From Fragilaria crotonensis (taxonomy: Eukaryota > Bacillariophyta > Fragilariophyceae > Fragilariales > Fragilariaceae), in NCBI GenBank assembly GCA_022925895.1, contig JAKSYS010000221.1, positions 20,698 through 84,697 of the forward strand: a stretch of 64,000 bases of DNA. Direction: 5' to 3'. Within the stretch, counting starts at the first letter, position 1. Every line of letters begins with the position of its first letter. Shown here piece by piece: positions 33,693 to 45,148 of the stretch. The position numbers were made by a program, and so were the translations under genes. Under the pieces are notes generated by a model. It did no database searches. It was given only the letters and a program-made list of their open reading frames with translations, and had not been told where the DNA came from.

Positions 33693-36238
33693 GTGAATCC
33701 TTGTAAAGAGAGAAGCAATGCACAGAATTGTCGAAGATTCAACAATGAACTCAAAAGATCACTGGACCTGTTGAACAAATGCCAGAAATACGGTAAAAGT
33801 TTTAGACAACGCCATTCACTGTGCCTCGGAAACCTAACTGGCGAGTATGCCTCAATATCAGTGAATTTAGAAAACACCAAGTCAAATTTTTGAAAAAATG
33901 GTTGCTGCAGTGAAAATCAATTTGTTATATCCATCACTTTGTTGATTCAATCAGAAATATATTTATAGTTTATACTTTTTTGTTGATATTGAACCATATA
34001 GATTGATTATAATTCGAGAATTCACTGATAAAATTTGATAATAGAAATATTTTAGTATTATATCATTATAACATGTAGAAAAAACCAACTATATATAACT
34101 ATTGACTATTTAAGTCTAAAAGTAACCACTTTAGTAAACATAAACCGTCATTAATGACTACATGTATATCAACTCACAAAAACCCACCTTGTGATGCGTA
34201 ATAAATGACTGCTAGATGAAATGAAGTAGCAATAGAGAAACAGCTGGCAAATAGGAGTTACCTTGAGGCGTGTCCATGTCGAGAGAAAAAACTGGTCTGC
34301 AAAACTGACCCTTAGGCCATTTTTTTCTAGACCGTCCATATTTCTCTTCAGGAACAAGGTGTTACTTGAAAACAAACTAGTTTGAACTGACCAAACTTTA
34401 TGTTTCAAAGTTGACTTGATCAGCACTCTCAGCCTTATCAACCTACCGCAACCAAAGTCATTGAAAATCATGGCTTGCAATATTTCGAATCAATGAGGGA
34501 TAAAGTAGTAGTACTGTCCTTTGATTGATTCTTCTTGCTCCCATTATCTCTGATGGCATCTTTGATTAATCTGTCACTGATTTCTTGTCAACATTCATTC
34601 AGGACACTCTGTTTTCAGATAATACACGCTCATATTGAGTTTCTAATCAATGAGTTCCTTGGTATTGCTTGGTAAACATTGGATTGCTCTGATCCATAGC
34701 ATCCCAGAGCTGCTTGGCAAGGTCCATGCAATTGTTGATATACTTCTTAAAACTTGCTTACAAAGGCGTATAACTGTTGTCAAGAGAAGGCCTCTCTTGA
34801 AAAGACCTTGCTGCCTGCAACCTTCCTCAATTTGTTGTGGCGGCATGGCACCCCACTTGAATGGAGAGCCAGATGTTCCTTGATTCATGGCAATTGGTGT
34901 CTTGGGCAGGCACTGTTGCAAATTTGGAATTGTTTTGACCTGCCGTTACCACTGTTAATTGTGGGTGACTTCAATGATTTGACCCTAGAAGGAAAAAATG
35001 TTTCACTATTGTTGGATTGATCACCATTTTGGTCATCTTTCTTGAGAAGTCTGATCAAATAGCATTGTCATTGGCATCACAATTGTCACAACAATCAGCA
35101 GCAATCATGCCCTTAGCTAAGTTTCACAAATAACCATTCCCCTGACGTACCAATTATAATCATGAATGGTCTGCCCTTACGGAAGTGTCCCACAAAAGGC
35201 ACTTTCAGCTTCTTTGACACATGATGCAAGTGCCTTCATCCAATCCTGTAGAACTTCACATGCTTCATGTGCCTTAATACATACTCCTAGTAGTATCATG
35301 TTTACAGAATAAACAGATCAGGGTCAAGCCCTGATGTACCAAGAGTTCGATATGCCACAGCTACGGAATGCCAAACTACCGTCAACCATGTTCACGCTAC
35401 TGGCAACTGAACATTACCACTGTAGGGTGAAGGTGAACCTGCACTGGCCGATAAGTTCATGTCCATGGTACATTTTCTTATATCATAGTAGTTGTACTCG
35501 GAGTACTAAGTACTAAGTACCACGTACTTGTACTGTTGTACTGAACTCCAGCCCATTCAGGGAGACACAGGGGGGAGTTGTCGTTCCTAACGGTATGATA
35601 CACACCATGCCGCGTGCTACGAGTTACCATGTTCGTACTGGAGTACTGGTGTACCTGGTACCAGGTACGATTGTCCTCAGATTATGACATCGAAAATGAC
35701 ACGAAGACGAAACTTAATTCGAGAATAGTTCGTACATACTGTTGATTGTTGATCATCAACATAAAAATGAATACTACCGGTAGTAAACTGTAAATACTGC
35801 GACGCTGCAAAAACGTGTTCCTGGCCACCAATCGGTGCAATAGCTGTACTTATGTTTCGTGCATGGTACGTGTACTGTCGCAGACAGCTTCCTTCGGGAT
35901 TCGGATTCGTTCCGAGTATTGAGTACGTATGTCAATACTCTAGGTGCAGGACTGATCATCAACAGATTTTCAGGGTGACGTGGTTGCACGCAGATGGCAC
36001 CGGAGACATATTTAGCCGTTCAGAACAAGAAGTCGCGAATACCCAGAATTGCGTACGGGGTAACGAATGTATCTTTCTCTGTCATTCCCTCACATTTCCT
36101 ACCCGTAGTGGCGCTTCATCTAAGTTGACCTTCGCTACATCTGGCAAGGTATTTTGATCAGAATCAATCCATCAATCCGCAGGACGCACCAATGTATTCA
36201 CAACACATTCCAATACAGCAACCATTTGTTAAGAAACC
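33693..36238. other. Intergenic 2.5 kb: AT-rich flank, possible relics, GTAC clusters
   Basis: From 33890 to about 34200 the DNA is strongly AT-rich, mirroring the AT-rich DNA at 24.8-25.6 kb on the other side of the mobile unit. A minus-strand fragment at about 34650-34760 (CMDLAKQLWDAMDQSN) looks protein-like but is isolated. Two GTAC clusters occur: seven copies at 35493-35541 and about five at 35630-35670, some 570-750 bp upstream of the ankyrin gene start. Confidence 0.5.
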
Positions 36239-37788
36239 ATGACTGAACCCACGGCAACGTCCGGAGCGTCGTCCCGCAGCTCGTGCTCTCCGTCAACAAA
36301 AATCGTAATGAATGGCGATGAGGTGCATTCGCAACAGCGACTCACAAATCAGCAGCAACAGCTTCACAATCTTAATCGGACGGCGTTAGCAATTAGCGTT
36401 ACGACAGGATCGAGGGGGGAGCCTGGAGGTGTCAACCCCAACTGTTTTGCAGCACAATATCAACAGTCTGGACCATCCCTCTCGATGGGGGTGGAAGCGA
36501 TGCTGCAATCCTCTCAACGGCACGGACTGCATGGTACCAGTGCCATGGTATTTTGTGGAGGAGGCATCACGTTACCCGAGAAGAGACAGATCGATCCTCG
36601 ATGTTTAAAACTAGGCTCCACTGGATCTCACAACCAGTCGCAATTAATGCCTTCGACAATGGCCACACATCAGGCACGAAAAGTTGTCACTATCATATCG
36701 GCACCCCAGACGAAACCGAAAATTGTAACAGCTGCTCCATCGCCTTCTGATGTGATAATCGGTATCCATACCAACAATACCAAGGTTTATTCTTCCGCCT
36801 GCCGAGCGAGTGTCGACGCCCATCAACTTGCCTTAACAAGGCGTGTAAATAGTGCTCCCGGTCTCGCCGGGCGAACCGGACCATCGGACCTTAGCGTCGA
36901 TCGAAGCAAGTTCAAGTACCAAAAGGTTATTGGAGGTTCATCGACCAATGCCACCAACGCAAGACGAACGTCCTTGGTACGCAGTTGCCCGGGTTTCGAG
37001 GGTCCTGGTTGCCTTCGTGATGACTTTACTAACATACCGTTTTTCGTTTCTCGAAGAAGGCACAGAACGAACTGTCTCCTCAAGTATTCCTCGACACCAT
37101 GCTCAAATCTCGAGGATACAGCACACAAAATTTTTGCAGTCTTGAGGGTGCCTACTATTGCAAACCGACGGCTCTTCAACAGGCGAGTTACGGCATCAGA
37201 CTGATCGAAGCGATTCGCCGATCGGATGAAATCGTTTTGCAAAAAATGCTTCAGGCTGGCCTGTCACCCAACCCCTGCAATTCATTCGGAGAATCAATCG
37301 TGCACATGCTGTGTCGTCGAGGAGACTACAAGCTCCTCAAGTTGTTCAAAGAACACGGATGTTCTCTCCAAGTTACAGACGATTTTGGTAGGACGCCACT
37401 GCACGACGCTTGTTGGACTACGGAACCTCCTTTCGACATTGTTGATATGATCTTGACAACTGACAGACGACTGCTGCACTTGGTTGATTGTCGAGGATCG
37501 TCGCCACTCTCGTATGTCAGCCGCAACAATTGGGAAAAATGGATCGCTTATCTTCAATCGCGTGCCGACACGTACTGGCCACCTCGCAATGTGGCGAAAG
37601 TGGGCGACGAACCCGCACCACCTTTCTGCTGGGAAGCACAACACTCTCGACCGATACCAGATCCTCCTAATGCCATCTCAATCGAGGCGGCAAAGACGCT
37701 CGTATCGTTGGGGGAGGTTAGTGAAGGACCTTCGGGTGCTATTGTATCGGTTGCACCAAAGGTAATGACAAGTGCAACGATAAAATAG
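36239..37788 (+). CDS. Ankyrin-repeat protein, two exons, 489 aa; paralogue of the 8712-10694 gene
   Basis: Exon 1 is 36239-36976 and exon 2 is 37057-37788. The intron is 80 bp, phase 0, with donor GTACGC, a perfect TACTAAC branch point at 37027-37033 and acceptor TCGAAG. The N-terminal half is Ser/Gln/Thr-rich and probably disordered. Exon 2 carries the folded part: SPQVFLDTMLKSRGYST, then LQQASYGIRLIEAI, GLSPNPCNSFGESIVHMLCRRGDY, FKEHGCSLQVTDDFGRTPLHDACW and a closing WIAYLQSRADTYWPP. These match the poly-Gln/ankyrin protein block for block, including the RGYST lead-in and the GLSPNPCN.FG repeat. The shared domain is therefore larger than plain ankyrin repeats and defines a family. There is no signal peptide. 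It is likely an intracellular interaction protein, function unknown. Confidence 0.85.
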
Positions 37789-38140
37789 AAGATGCTCCAA
37801 ACCTCGTCTTCAGTGTGTTTGAGTTGTTCGAGATGCGGACACTCTATAGTGTAGGATTGTCGGTCAAGATTCGTGTTCACTTGTTCCTCGCCACTCGGAA
37901 ATACTCGGACTACCGGTTGTCATGCATTTCTACTGGCTACTGTCTCTGTTGTACGGGGACGCGTATAATGTATAATACGCAATTGCCAGAAGCACTGTCA
38001 CTCCCTCAACCCTCGATATCGAGCACTATTGATCGGGGAACGAGTGCCTACCGTAGTTTTTAAGCCTATACGACTAGTAGTTTTGAAGTTGTTCGATGAC
38101 GTCTCTACATCAATCGAAATCATTTTTTTCGATTACTTCC

Positions 38141-39962
38141 CTAGTACATATTATCTCTCTGTCTAGGGGCGCATTTAATGATATCGTCAACGCGGAGAAT
38201 CATTTCCGCTGCCTCGGACGCGCTCAACAGCACCTGCAACTTGGATTTGAAAGACTCCATGATGCCAAGTTCTTTCATATCACCAATCGTACCCTCATAC
38301 ATGTTGAGTCCGTACGTCGATTTTCCCTGAGCATGTGCCGCCCGCAGCTGCGTGACCAGTTCAGCCGAATCGTACCCTCCATTGTCCGCGACAATGGCCG
38401 GGAGCTGCCGAAGCGCTTTGGCAAACGCGGCCATGGCCAGGGCCTTTTTGCCGGGAGTTTCTTCGGCAGCCCGGTCGACGGCTTGGGCCATGAGAATTTC
38501 AGTGCATCCTCCACCATAAACCGTGCGAGGGTCCTTGACAGTCGCGGCCAAGATGGAGAGGGCATCGTGCATGGAGCGCTCGGCTTCGTCGAGAAAGTGT
38601 GAGGAGGATCCGCGCAGCACAATCGTGCAGGCGGCACCTGCCTTGCAACCGCCGAAGCGAATGACCTTGTCCTCACCAATCATGACTTCTTCAATCACAT
38701 CACACTCGCCCAAGGTGACCAACTCAGGGTGGTCAAAAGTGCTCACCACTTCGCCTCCAGTGACTGCCGCCAACCGCTCGACACCATCAAAGTCGGCATG
38801 TTCGATAGCCATGATCCCATTCTCAGCAAAGATAGATTCTGGGAAATTGTAGATCAACTGCCGATTGATAAAGACAGTGCAACCGTGTTTCATGATTTTC
38901 TCACACTTGAGTCGCATTTTTTCCTTCTCCGCCAATTCGATTTCTGCTACCTTGTTCATGCTGTCCACTCTGACACGAGAACCGTAAATTTTGATCTTGT
39001 CCGTATCCATGGAAGTGTTGGCAATCAAAATCTTGCAATTTTCCAAGCGACGGGGTTGTCCTACTCCAATTTGCTTGTCCAATAGGAATCCATCCTCCAG
39101 ATACGAGTCCTTCAAACTGCCACCCGATCGCTTGATTATTTGAATGTGCTGCAAATCCCCACTCCCCTTCAACCTCAACACGGCATCCACCGCCAAGGTG
39201 GCAAAGTGTTTCTTTTCATGCGTGAGCAATTTGGACGATAGAGTCGTTTGGGCAATTTTCATCAAATCCTCTCGAAATTTGTCGTCGCTACCATTGTTCT
39301 CCGCTGCTGCTTCCAGCGCCTCCTTGGCCTTGAGTCTTGCCAACCTCCATCCGGCCGCGATCGTTTGTGGATGAATGCGTTGCACCATGACAAGTGCTTC
39401 CGCCTCGCGCAAGAGTTCACCGCACAAGACAGCGACGCTCGTAGTGCCGTCACCGACTTCATCGTCTTGGACTTTGGCAATGTCTACCAAAACTTTGGCG
39501 GCGGCATTGTCAATGTGAATCGATTTGAGAATCGTTGCGCCGTCGTTGGTTACAGAGATTTGGTGATTCGAATCGGGACCAACAGATTGGAGGATCTTGT
39601 CCATGCCTTTAGGACCAAGGGTGGTTTTAACGAGATCGGCTATAGCAATTGCGCCGACAAAGGAGGAGAGACGAGCATTTTCACCCTGAGAATATGTGCA
39701 AGTGTGGCGAGGTGGGATAATTTGAGAAGTTAAAAATGTGAGCAGCGATTTCGTCGAAAGTTCCCAATTTGTAAGCGAAAAGTATGTCGTTAGGGAATCC
39801 GATGATCTCCAATGATCGCGTCTTTTTGCAAACTGTGTGCGATGGATCGAGCTGCGCCAGCAGTCATATCTCATACAGTATCACAGCAAGGCGGAACAAA
39901 GAATGGAAGATGGCACGCACCTTATCGACAGTAGTGCCCTGGTTCATAAAAGCAGCCTCCAT
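38141..39962 (-). CDS. CCT2: CCT chaperonin beta subunit, two exons, 528 aa
   Basis: This is a subunit of the cytosolic TRiC/CCT double ring that folds actin, tubulin and WD40 proteins with ATP. Exon 1 (39962-39921) codes just 14 residues, [15 protein letters not shown] 235-bp intron (GTGCGT...CAG) follows, then exon 2 (39685-38141). Group II chaperonin signatures are intact: [25 protein letters not shown] at 92-96, and VYGGGCTE and ADNGGYDS toward the end. Assignment to beta rather than another subunit rests on blocks such as [37 protein letters not shown] and [15 protein letters not shown], which are beta-specific in my knowledge of the family. Length is typical (about 530). It is divergent from the ADF gene, with 648 bp between start codons. 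Confidence 0.95.
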
Positions 39963-40610
39963 GGTAGCTGTTGTTATTGAATGTGATGGTAGAGTAGCGT
40001 TGGTTAACGAAATGAACAATGAATCGTGAACTCACATAGATGCATTGCTGTCCTTGGTTGCAATCGATCTCGTGGATTCCGGAATCGAATCACTACCACG
40101 AGAATGCCGATGGAAGGCCAGACGATCTGAGAGTTCAGTAGAAGATTGTAAAATATAACATAACAGATATACAACATTGTATGCATTTGGTATAAGCCAG
40201 AATTTCGGCATCCAGCATCCACGCCTCCGATGTGAGCAAGTTTTCTTCGCACTCAAAAAGTACTGTATACGTGATTTCACTTAGGAACTGGACAGATTTG
40301 CAACAGTACATGCAGCCATGATGGTCAGAAAAATGACCGACTTAGATTCCAGTACTGCTACTACCGTACTAGAGGTACAAGTACTGGTACTTGCGTATTC
40401 GGAGTACTATGAACTCCCTACAAGTACTTGTACTACTACAACTCGGAGGACAAGTATTCTCCAACCTCCAAAGCTCCCCCCTCATCAGCACCAAGCACCC
40501 AAGGTCACGAAAAACGGAAAGCGAACACATTCAACCTCGGCACTGTTTTCCAGAACAGTTGCTGTTTCGTTTCCTTCCACTAGTTCTGTGTGCATTAAAC
40601 TCACTTGACC
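39963..40610. promoter_or_regulatory. Divergent promoter between CCT2 and ADF/cofilin
   Basis: These 648 bp serve two broadly needed genes on opposite strands, whose products meet functionally in actin biology (CCT folds actin, ADF turns filaments over). Eight GTAC tetramers lie at 40351-40435, about 180-260 bp upstream of the ADF ATG. Shared regulation is inference only. Confidence 0.45.
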
Positions 40611-41415
40611 ATGGTGCGTAGAGTCGCGTCGGTGGATGCTATTTGGACACTTCAGAAAAGGTTTGCGTCGATGGAAACAACGATGGAGCGTTGAGTGCGA
40701 CTGGTGGACAGACCGTGGACAACTTATGCCGTCATACGACACAGTGTACCATGTGCGCGCCAGGCCATATTGCCGATTGCTGAAATAGCAATGCCGATTG
40801 TCCGATGGCATGATGGAGCGTGTGAATCCTTTTTCTATGCCTTGTTCTTCTTGAAGCTGTCATTCCAGGAATCCAGTGTGCGAGCCACAACAATGACGTA
40901 ATTTTTGTGGCCAATGATTGACGTCCCTTGTTACTCACCTCATAACTCATCATCTCATCATCATTCCTCACTCTACCTTTGTAAAATAGGCCACAGGAGT
41001 CGTCGTTGGCGACGACGTTAGCGACGCATTTACCAAGTTTAAACTCCAACAGGGAGATTTCAAGCTTCGTTACTTCATATACCACATCCCGGATAAGAAG
41101 TCCATTGTCATTGAAAAGCAGGGGCCGCGCGAGGCCACCTATGACGACTTTGTTGCCGAATTGCCGGTAGATGATTGTCGCTACGGTCTCATCGATGTGG
41201 AATTTGAATCGGATGATGGCCGTCCAACATCCAAATTGGTCTTTATAACGTGGAATCCCGATACGGCCCCCATCAGACCAAAGATGCTCTATTCCGGATC
41301 GAAGGAGGCACTCAAGAGCGTCTTGGTGGGAGTCGGAATTCACATCAATGCGACGGATTATTCTGAGTTGGACTGGGAAACGAGCATTTTGCCCGTGGTG
41401 AAGAGATTTGCCTGA
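40611..41415 (+). CDS. Actin-depolymerising factor/cofilin, two exons, 142 aa
   Basis: Exon 1 is only the ATG (40611-40613). A 376-bp intron begins GTGCGT and ends AAATAG, and exon 2 is 40990-41415. The join gives MATGVVVGDDVSDAF, the classical ADF start, with a fully open exon 2. The ADF-H fold is complete: FKLRYFIYHIPD, DDCRYGLIDVEFE, TSKLVFITWNPDTAPIRPKMLYSGSKEALK. The last segment (long actin-binding helix) carries the invariant PKMLYSSSK-like motif. At 142 aa it is the normal length. It severs and depolymerises ADP-actin in the cytosol. Residue 3 is Thr where many relatives have a regulatory Ser. An alternative ATG nearer exon 2 (about 40897) does not give a phase-correct join with any good splice site, so the ATG-only exon is preferred. 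Plant ADF genes have an intron at the same place. Confidence 0.9.
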
Positions 41416-41757
41416 GCAAAGTCAAGAGTCTTCGTCGTTTTTTGGCAAGTGATTCGGTGGAGGAAGGCAAACAATCGTGTTGGTAGTGCATCTTTCAAGC
41501 CCGCAAAACACACACACCCGTTCAGACTGGGAGTGGCCAAGTTTACAGTGATAACATTACATCTTTGGAGTAGTTACAACTTCGAGTCTTACTCTTCGCC
41601 TTAACTTTAGCACTTTCTAGTAGACAGTCGAATCCAGTAGTGAGCAATGCAAACTCCATCTAGAGTTACTAGTATAGCATTTTCTTAATTGTCAGCTCTA
41701 CGACGTCGAAAGGCCCAATCCTCTAAATACACATCTGATTGGGGACCAAACGCCACT

Positions 41758-42945
41758 CTACGGTTTGCTGCTCGGATCCAAAATTTGTGACGGCTTGTCC
41801 AAAGCACCTGGGGCATCACCGTGATCATGATGATGGCCAGATTCCTTGCCATGCTTGTCGAGAAAGTCCAATCGTTGCTTGGCTCGCACCAACAATCGCA
41901 AGGTTTTAATGCGGGATGCTCGCCATTCTCGCTCGTGCCGTATCGGCGCAGGTTTCAGCAGTTCATGAACATCGCGTTCCAATTGTGCAATCACAGTGGT
42001 CAAATCTTTTTCTTGTTCCCTACGAGCCAGTTCTTCTTGAGTCTTACTCCCGAGACGTTGTCGCGGCTGTGAAGAATCATAGGCATCTGGACCTCGCAAC
42101 AGGAACCGATCGATACGTTCGTTTGTGTGACAACTGCGTTCCAATATTTTCAGGCAAATTTTGGCAGTCACATCTTCATCCGTCAAGTCATTGAGCTCAT
42201 CCTTCTCCAGCTCGTCCAAAATCATGGACTCGTACTTATCCCAGACTTGTGGATATGTCATACCAGATGGTTGAAACTTCCCATACCGCTGCCATTGTCG
42301 GATTCCATCAAACGTGGCAGCGCAAAAACGGGCAGGAACAACGCATCGTTCGCGGGCGTAGAGTTTGGCCGCCAACCGTGCCTTGTAGGCCAACGGGGCC
42401 AAGTCTTCTGGCTTGACTCCCAACTTGTGCATTTCCAAGAGAGCGCGGGGCAATAAAGTCTTATACAGGCGGCGAGAGGTTGTCGCGTCTAAATCGCCCC
42501 ACAGTTTGTTCCGGTTGTCACCAAATAGTTGCCGAAGGGATTCCACATTCGTGTATTGATTGGTCCATTCTTGTTTTCGTCGTTCATAGTCCTCTTCTTC
42601 TTTCAGCTTTGGTTTTGGAAACAGATTTGAGACACGCTCTTTGGTCTTGTTCCATCTAGATTGAGATGTGCCGTTTTGATGCCGACAATGTTTTTGTTGT
42701 TGCTTTTGCTTATCATCGGACACCACGTTCGATGATGCAAGAAAGTCCAAAGAGTTTGGAGTATATGAGGGTGAAATTCTAAGTTTTGTAGTAACTTCTC
42801 TTTGAGGCGGATGGGCAGCCGACACCTGCGGAAGAGAAAAGCCAGAAACGGTGCCAGACAGAAGAATACAACAAAATGCCAATACGGATGCGTTTCTGCG
42901 TCGCCGCGACGATAACTCTGACATGGTTTTGCTTGGGGATTGCAT
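41758..42945 (-). CDS. Plastid-targeted hypothetical protein, 395 aa
   Basis: The open frame extends 105 codons upstream, but the ATG at 42945 (a second one at 42924) begins a good signal peptide: a basic SRRRRNAS, then the hydrophobic VLAFCCILLSGTVSG, then FSLP. The Gly-Phe junction is a plausible variant of the Ala-Phe plastid motif, so import into the secondary plastid is likely. The mature part is Gln/Lys-rich to residue 140. A helical conserved-looking core follows (TSRRLYKTLLPRALLEMHKLGVKPEDLAP, YKARLAAKLYARERCVVPARF) and then a charged coiled-coil-like C-terminus with a His cluster (GHHHDHG). I do not recognise a family. No catalytic motif is evident. Confidence 0.7.
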   Translation of the reverse strand: MQSPSKTMSELSSRRRRNASVLAFCCILLSGTVSGFSLPQVSAAHPPQREVTTKLRISPSYTPNSLDFLASSNVVSDDKQKQQQKHCRHQNGTSQSRWNKTKERVSNLFPKPKLKEEEDYERRKQEWTNQYTNVESLRQLFGDNRNKLWGDLDATTSRRLYKTLLPRALLEMHKLGVKPEDLAPLAYKARLAAKLYARERCVVPARFCAATFDGIRQWQRYGKFQPSGMTYPQVWDKYESMILDELEKDELNDLTDEDVTAKICLKILERSCHTNERIDRFLLRGPDAYDSSQPRQRLGSKTQEELARREQEKDLTTVIAQLERDVHELLKPAPIRHEREWRASRIKTLRLLVRAKQRLDFLDKHGKESGHHHDHGDAPGALDKPSQILDPSSKP

Positions 42946-44555
42946 GGCGAAGGAAACAATGAACAGAATGGATGGGAATTCGCGCTTATGAACGAAAGGT
43001 GACGCTGGGCTTTTATTCGTAAAACGTAGATGAACGAGAGATTGCAAAGGAGAATTGCTGAGAAAGTGACAGCGATTGGGTTTGTGACTTGAATCACTAT
43101 CTCGTACTGCGTACACCGCACCAGGTACTCGTGGACTACCCACTCCTCGTACTCCGAGTACGCTAGTCGTGTGGAAAAATAGGGCCGAACCCTCAATGCA
43201 AAATTTGTGAAGGGGGGAATTCAGCCATACTTCCGTTTCCCCAGTCTTCCGATCCGTCAAGCCCCTGAAAATTCAACAGGGCACGCAGACATGTAGGGAT
43301 TTCTCACAGAGATTCATCAGTATGGTCTCTGACGTGACGAACTCAAGTGTCACGCGTTGTACGGAAGAGACTGACATATGGTGTATTTCTCTGATATACA
43401 TTTTGCAGATGTTCATACTGATGAGTACGCGAACGCGTCATCATAAAGGACGTTTCGTACGCAGAGAACTGGCACCATTCAATCAGCCACTCCTAACTTT
43501 TTCCCAGCTCCGGGTTTTCTGAAGCTGCCAGCAGCAAGCAGATGGCGGGAAATTTTCGAGGAAACCTGGAGGTTCTTTCGACTTCAGAATTCGTGAGTAC
43601 ACATATAACATACAGCATATAGTACAATGCAGTACATATAAACTTTCATGTACACAACTAGAAATTTTGAAGTTTGCAATTTATATATCTGTACTTTAAT
43701 ATTTCATTTCTTTGTCGTACACTAATGCGCTACCAATACTCCGTACTCTCACAGCGTAGTGCACAATGCACGCTGATTTGGTGATCACCCCTCAAGCCTC
43801 AAGTACCAGCATACGGTACTGGAGCACTCCAAGATTCCAAGCTTCTTTTCGGCGTCACATCTGGTGAATCTAAAAATTGGCGTATGATCGTATGATATAT
43901 AGTAGGAGTACATGTAGTTGGGGACGCGGTACAAGTACTAGTTCTGGGTATTGTTACACATATGTCATACTTCTACAATCGTACGTATTGTATGACATAT
44001 CATGAATATCATATGTATAAGTAACAGTCATATGTCAGAGGTCACAGGTCAGTCATTGGTCAGAGGTCATACCGTAGGACAAGAGGCCAGAGTCCAGAGT
44101 GTATGCATGCTACAAGGTACAAGTATGCATCGATGCGTACTCCGAGTACTCGAGTACCCAGTAGGGGAACAATTGTACCAGGTACTCCGACTAGTCGTAC
44201 TCGAAGTGTGGCAGGTACCAGGCGCTACGCGCTACCAGTAGCTTTTCTGATGTACCAGTTCTCCGTATGAAGCACTATGGACTCTATGGACTACAAGTAT
44301 AAACATAGTAGTGAGACAGGGTTTAGTAAAACAGTACTGAGACGAATTCTGCCGGAGCCTGGAAAAGCATAACCATACACTAATACTTTCATTTTTGTCA
44401 TGTTAGCACTGATTCCTCTTTTGATTTGGTATGGGGGTTGACGTGGGTATAATTGGATAAGTTGACGTGGCTCAGATCTTACAGTGCAGTGAAGTGCAGT
44501 GAATTCAGACGCCAGCGAGGACCGGAATTTTACATAAATTGGTGCACGCTTCATC
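42946..44555. other. Gene-free stretch with GTAC words
   Basis: About 1.6 kb carry no supported gene. Short direct repeats of AGAGGTCA/CAGGTCA lie at about 44035-44070, and palindromic ATATGACATA-type words at 43960-44035. GTAC words are dense at 43110-43160 (165-215 bp upstream of the plastid protein's ATG) and 44100-44220. Confidence 0.45.
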
Positions 44556-45148
44556 ATGTCCGCAAGGAACGCAACCACACAATCAGGAAAGTCTGCACTG
44601 AAGAAGCAAGCAGGAAGACCTGCAAAGAAACATTGCATAGATGATGCAGTGCAGATGGTAAGGCTTTGTTTGAAAGCGTGGGCTCAGTGTATGCCTTTTT
44701 TGGGAGATGTCGATATGAATTGAATTTCAAAGTTTGTGTAGAATTCTACTGACAATTTGTACTGGGAAATCCTTGACAGGTGATCGACAAAGATCTGCAT
44801 TATGATGAAAGCAATCTGGGCTTGTCGTTTGTTTGACACCCTTACCAGACAAACTCCTAGGTACCGTGTGAGGAAGGAACTGGAACAGAGGATACAGAGA
44901 AGTATGAAAAAGTGGCAATGTATGTTGCGATTTGCGAAAGAGCGATGAAGAGGAGGTGGACGCTTGCAACGGATGGACAGTTGCAACAGAGAAACTTGTA
45001 TTGCCATCGACCACCGCGCCAACGACAAATTCTACGTTGTCAGAAGCAGGATCAAGCAACACTCTTCAGCGAGTGGAAGGAGCAAATGCAAAACTTGAAG
45101 AAAAAGGAGGCCATCATTGCAAAATTGGCGGCAATGGAAAGGGACTGA
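44556..45148 (+). pseudogene. Possible small gene or relic with AT-hook-like start
   Basis: An ATG at 44556 opens 34 codons (MSARNATTQSGKS..., with the AT-hook-like AGRPAKK) that end at a good donor GTAAGG (44658). An acceptor CAG at 44779 restores phase 0 to VIDKDLHYDESN, which soon meets a stop. Further protein-like words (EKYEKVAMYVAICERAMKRR; TTAPTTNSTLSEAGSSN; AKLAAMERD) lie downstream in changing frames. Either there are more introns than I can place or it is decayed. No family was recognised. Confidence 0.3.
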
